DNA from: Dactylosporangium sp. AC04546
GTDB taxonomy: Bacteria > Actinomycetota > Actinomycetes > Mycobacteriales > Micromonosporaceae
Assembly: GCF_022095675.1 (NCBI RefSeq)
Contig: NZ_JAHYSG010000014.1
Span: 1 to 64,000 of the forward strand
Reading direction: 5' to 3'
DNA: 64,000 nt
A model generated the notes under the pieces. That model saw nothing but the letters and a program-made list of their open reading frames with translations, was not told the origin of the DNA and did not search any database. The stretch's first letter is position 1, and every line of letters starts with the position of its first letter. The position numbers and the translations under genes are program-made. Positions 59,755-64,000 of this stretch are shown in pieces.

Positions 59755-59786
59755 GCCGAGCGGAGCGGGAGCGCGGCACGACGCGT

Positions 59787-60899
59787 TCACTTCAGGCCGG
59801 CGAAGAATTCGCGGATGTCGTTGACGAGGACGTCGGTGGCCTCGTGGGCGGCGTAGTGCCCGCCCGCGTCCCGGCCCTCCAGCGGCGACTCCGAGAATGC
59901 CCCGTACGCGTGCCAGCTGACGATGTTGGCGTGGTCGCGCGAGGCGAACGGGCGGATCGACTCGAAGTCACCCGCGAACATCGCCAGCGCCGTCGGCACG
60001 GTCGTCGGACCCGACGACGGCGCGGTGGCGTGCGCGTCCTCCCAGTAGAGGCGGGCCGCCGACGCGGCCGTGTTGGTGAACCAGTAGATGGCGACGTTGG
60101 CCAGGACGAAGTCGGGGTCGAGGCTCTCGCCGAGCAGCTGCGCGTTCCACGCGAGCAGGCCGGTGGGGGAGTCGGCCAGCGCGTAGGCGAGCGTCTGCGG
60201 CTGCTGGCTGTGCAGCGTGTTGAACGACATGAGGTTGTCGGCGAACCACTGCAGCTTGGCGAGGGCCCGGTGGTCGGTCTCGGTGAGGTTCGCGAACTCG
60301 GCCGGGTCGCCGCTCGGGAACGAGAACAGCTGGGTGACGTGCACGCCGATCACCCGGTCGGGTGCGTACCGGCCCTGCTCCGGGGCGACCATCGAGCCGG
60401 CGTCGTTGCCGACGGCGCCGAAGCGCTCGTAGCCGAGCCGGGCCATCAGCTCGTTCCAGGCCCGCGCGATGCGGTAGCGGTTCCAGCCGGGCGCCCGGGT
60501 CGGGCCGGAGAAGCCGTAGCCCGGCAGCGACGGGATGACCAGGTGGAAGTCCCGCGACAGCGGCTCGATGACGTCGAGGTACTCGACCACCGAGCCGGGC
60601 CAGCCGTGGGTCAGGATCAGCGGCGTCGCGTCCGGGTTCGCCGAGCGCACGTGGATGAAGTGCACCGTCGCGCCGTCGATCTCGGTGAGGAACTGCGGGT
60701 GGGCGTTGAGCCGCGCCTCGACCGCGCGCCAGTCGAAGTGCTCCAGCCAGTACCGCGTGAGCTCCCGGACCCGCGACTGCGGCACACCGTAGGCGTCGCC
60801 GGCGCCGGGCAGCTCGTCGGGCCACTGGGCGCGCTCCAGCCGGCGGCGCAGCTCGTCGAGCTCGGCCTGCGGCACCTCGACGCTGAACGGACGGATCAT
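59787..60899 (-). CDS. Epoxide hydrolase (EHN/alpha-beta hydrolase)
   Basis: A 370-residue enzyme with an N-terminal EHN segment (FSVEVPQAELDELRRRLERAQWPDE) and an alpha/beta-hydrolase fold. HGWPGS forms the oxyanion region, the nucleophile is Asp166 in GNDAGS and the catalytic His lies in GGHYAAHE near 350. It would open epoxides to diols. ATG 60899 has GGAGG 7 nt upstream. It is divergent from a TetR gene, with two operators between them, so it is the likely target of that repressor. Confidence 0.92.
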   Translation of the reverse strand: MIRPFSVEVPQAELDELRRRLERAQWPDELPGAGDAYGVPQSRVRELTRYWLEHFDWRAVEARLNAHPQFLTEIDGATVHFIHVRSANPDATPLILTHGWPGSVVEYLDVIEPLSRDFHLVIPSLPGYGFSGPTRAPGWNRYRIARAWNELMARLGYERFGAVGNDAGSMVAPEQGRYAPDRVIGVHVTQLFSFPSGDPAEFANLTETDHRALAKLQWFADNLMSFNTLHSQQPQTLAYALADSPTGLLAWNAQLLGESLDPDFVLANVAIYWFTNTAASAARLYWEDAHATAPSSGPTTVPTALAMFAGDFESIRPFASRDHANIVSWHAYGAFSESPLEGRDAGGHYAAHEATDVLVNDIREFFAGLK

Positions 60900-60920
60900 G
60901 ACGACCTCCAGAAATAGAAC

Positions 60921-60975
60921 GGAACGCTTCGTTCCGGCAGCAAGGCGAGCTTAGCAGAGCGGAACGATCCGTTCC
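60921..60975. promoter_or_regulatory. Twin TetR operators
   Basis: GGAACGCTTCGTTCC (60921-60935) and GGAACGATCCGTTCC (60961-60975) are 15-bp palindromes 40 bp apart. The left one falls between a TTGCTG/TTCTAT pair serving the epoxide hydrolase; the right one ends just before the TetR gene's TAGCGT -10 (60981-60986), which lies 6 nt before the ATG. Binding would block both promoters. Confidence 0.8.
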
Positions 60976-60992
60976 AGTGGTAGCGTGGAACC

Positions 60993-61628
60993 ATGGCGGC
61001 AACGGCAGAACAAGGGCGCAAGGGCCAGGCCCGGCGCAACGACACGGTGATCCTGGAAGCGGCCCGCGAGGTGTTCCTCGACGACCCGAAGGCGCCCATC
61101 GCCGCGGTCGCCGACCGCGCGGGCGTCGGCATCAGCGCGCTCTACCGGCGCTACGCCGGCAAGGAGGACCTGCTGCGGACGCTGTGCCACGACGGGCTCA
61201 AGCGGTTCAGCCAGGAGGCCGACGACGCCGGCCGGGCCCACGAGGACGGCTGGGCGGCGCTGCGCGCGTTCCTCGAAGGCGTCGTGGACGCCGACGTCCA
61301 CTCGCTGACCGTCCACCTCGCCGGCACGTTCACCCCGACGGAGGAGATGCGCGCCGACGCCGTCGCCGCCAACGGCCTGGTCGAGGCGCTCGTGGAGCGG
61401 GCGCACGGCAGCGGGCGGCTGCGGCGCGACTTCACCGCGGCCGACGTCGGGCTGGTGCTGGAGGCCTGCGCCGCGATCCGGCTGCCGGACCGGGACCGCA
61501 CGGCGCAGCTGCGCCGGCGGTACCTCGGACTCACCCTCGACGGCATGGACCGCACCGACACCGGCGCGCTCCCCGGGCCCGCACCGGTGCCCGGGGAGTT
61601 CAACTACCGGTGGCGCACGTCACGCTGA
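60993..61628 (+). CDS. TetR-family repressor
   Basis: A 211-residue regulator with an N-terminal TetR helix-turn-helix ([30 protein letters not shown] near 35-64) and a C-terminal ligand-binding domain. It probably binds the twin GGAACG-N3-CGTTCC operators upstream to control itself and the divergent epoxide hydrolase. ATG 60993 is probably leaderless. The inducer is unknown. Confidence 0.9.
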   Translation: MAATAEQGRKGQARRNDTVILEAAREVFLDDPKAPIAAVADRAGVGISALYRRYAGKEDLLRTLCHDGLKRFSQEADDAGRAHEDGWAALRAFLEGVVDADVHSLTVHLAGTFTPTEEMRADAVAANGLVEALVERAHGSGRLRRDFTAADVGLVLEACAAIRLPDRDRTAQLRRRYLGLTLDGMDRTDTGALPGPAPVPGEFNYRWRTSR

Positions 61629-61682
61629 CTCCCGACAGACCGACAGGCGGGACGGACACGGAAACGCGCTGGCCGGACCGAA

Positions 61683-64000
<2,318 letters not shown>

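Overview
The window is a GC-rich chromosomal segment from an actinomycete. The gene order, a MurE of the meso-diaminopimelate type (DNPR motif), and the SepF-YggT-DivIVA block fit the Micromonosporaceae best. No rRNA, tRNA, phage or transposase gene was seen. Base 1 probably lies at or near a contig end or a chimeric join, because the first 50 bases are an exact inverted copy of bases 130-179.

Layout: 56-1732 holds three membrane-protein genes on the minus strand. A very acidic small protein (1874-2290) and an aldo/keto reductase (2358-3332, minus) follow. 3351-9005 is the thiamine pathway: thiE, thiO, a TPP riboswitch, thiS, thiG, a short ThiE/TenI paralogue, thiD and thiC. A methyltransferase and a phosphodiesterase-type protein follow. 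Next are a gene-poor repeat zone (10891-11406), a small iron-box-controlled gene, dinB and a DUF3040 protein. 14429-19274 (minus) is a MoxR ATPase/DUF58/transglutaminase operon, divergent from a membrane Ser/Thr kinase. leuS (21302-24148) has a leader-peptide attenuator. gatD and murT (minus) make the enzyme that amidates lipid II.

26749-45037 is the division and cell-wall (dcw) cluster: mraZ, rsmH, ftsL, ftsI, murE, murF, mraY, ftsW, murG, murC, ftsQ, a DinB/DUF664 gene, ftsZ, yggS, sepF, yggT and divIVA. murD is missing from its usual place between mraY and ftsW, where a long palindrome sits. 45303-52521 holds a CxxC membrane protein, DUF167, a cation/proton antiporter, a DksA-type zinc-finger protein, lspA, an RluD-type synthase, a membrane-anchored unknown and an orphan ParA-like ATPase. 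A GSA-type aminotransferase (minus) is divergent from dnaE. Behind dnaE is an array of about 13 phased palindromes. The window ends with a membrane protein, a LON-domain protein, an epoxide hydrolase/TetR pair and hisD-hisC (cut by the window end).

Most genes are packed into operons with 4-nt or 8-nt start/stop overlaps. Many operon-leading genes have a TANNNT hexamer 6-8 nt before the start codon and no ribosome-binding site, which points to leaderless mRNAs. The best leads for follow-up are the phased palindrome array at 57326-57879, the leaderless leuS leader peptide with tandem CTT codons, the 14-bp-period TGATGCATCA arrays beside an iron-box gene, the missing murD, and an apparent 84-bp insertion between hisD and hisC.
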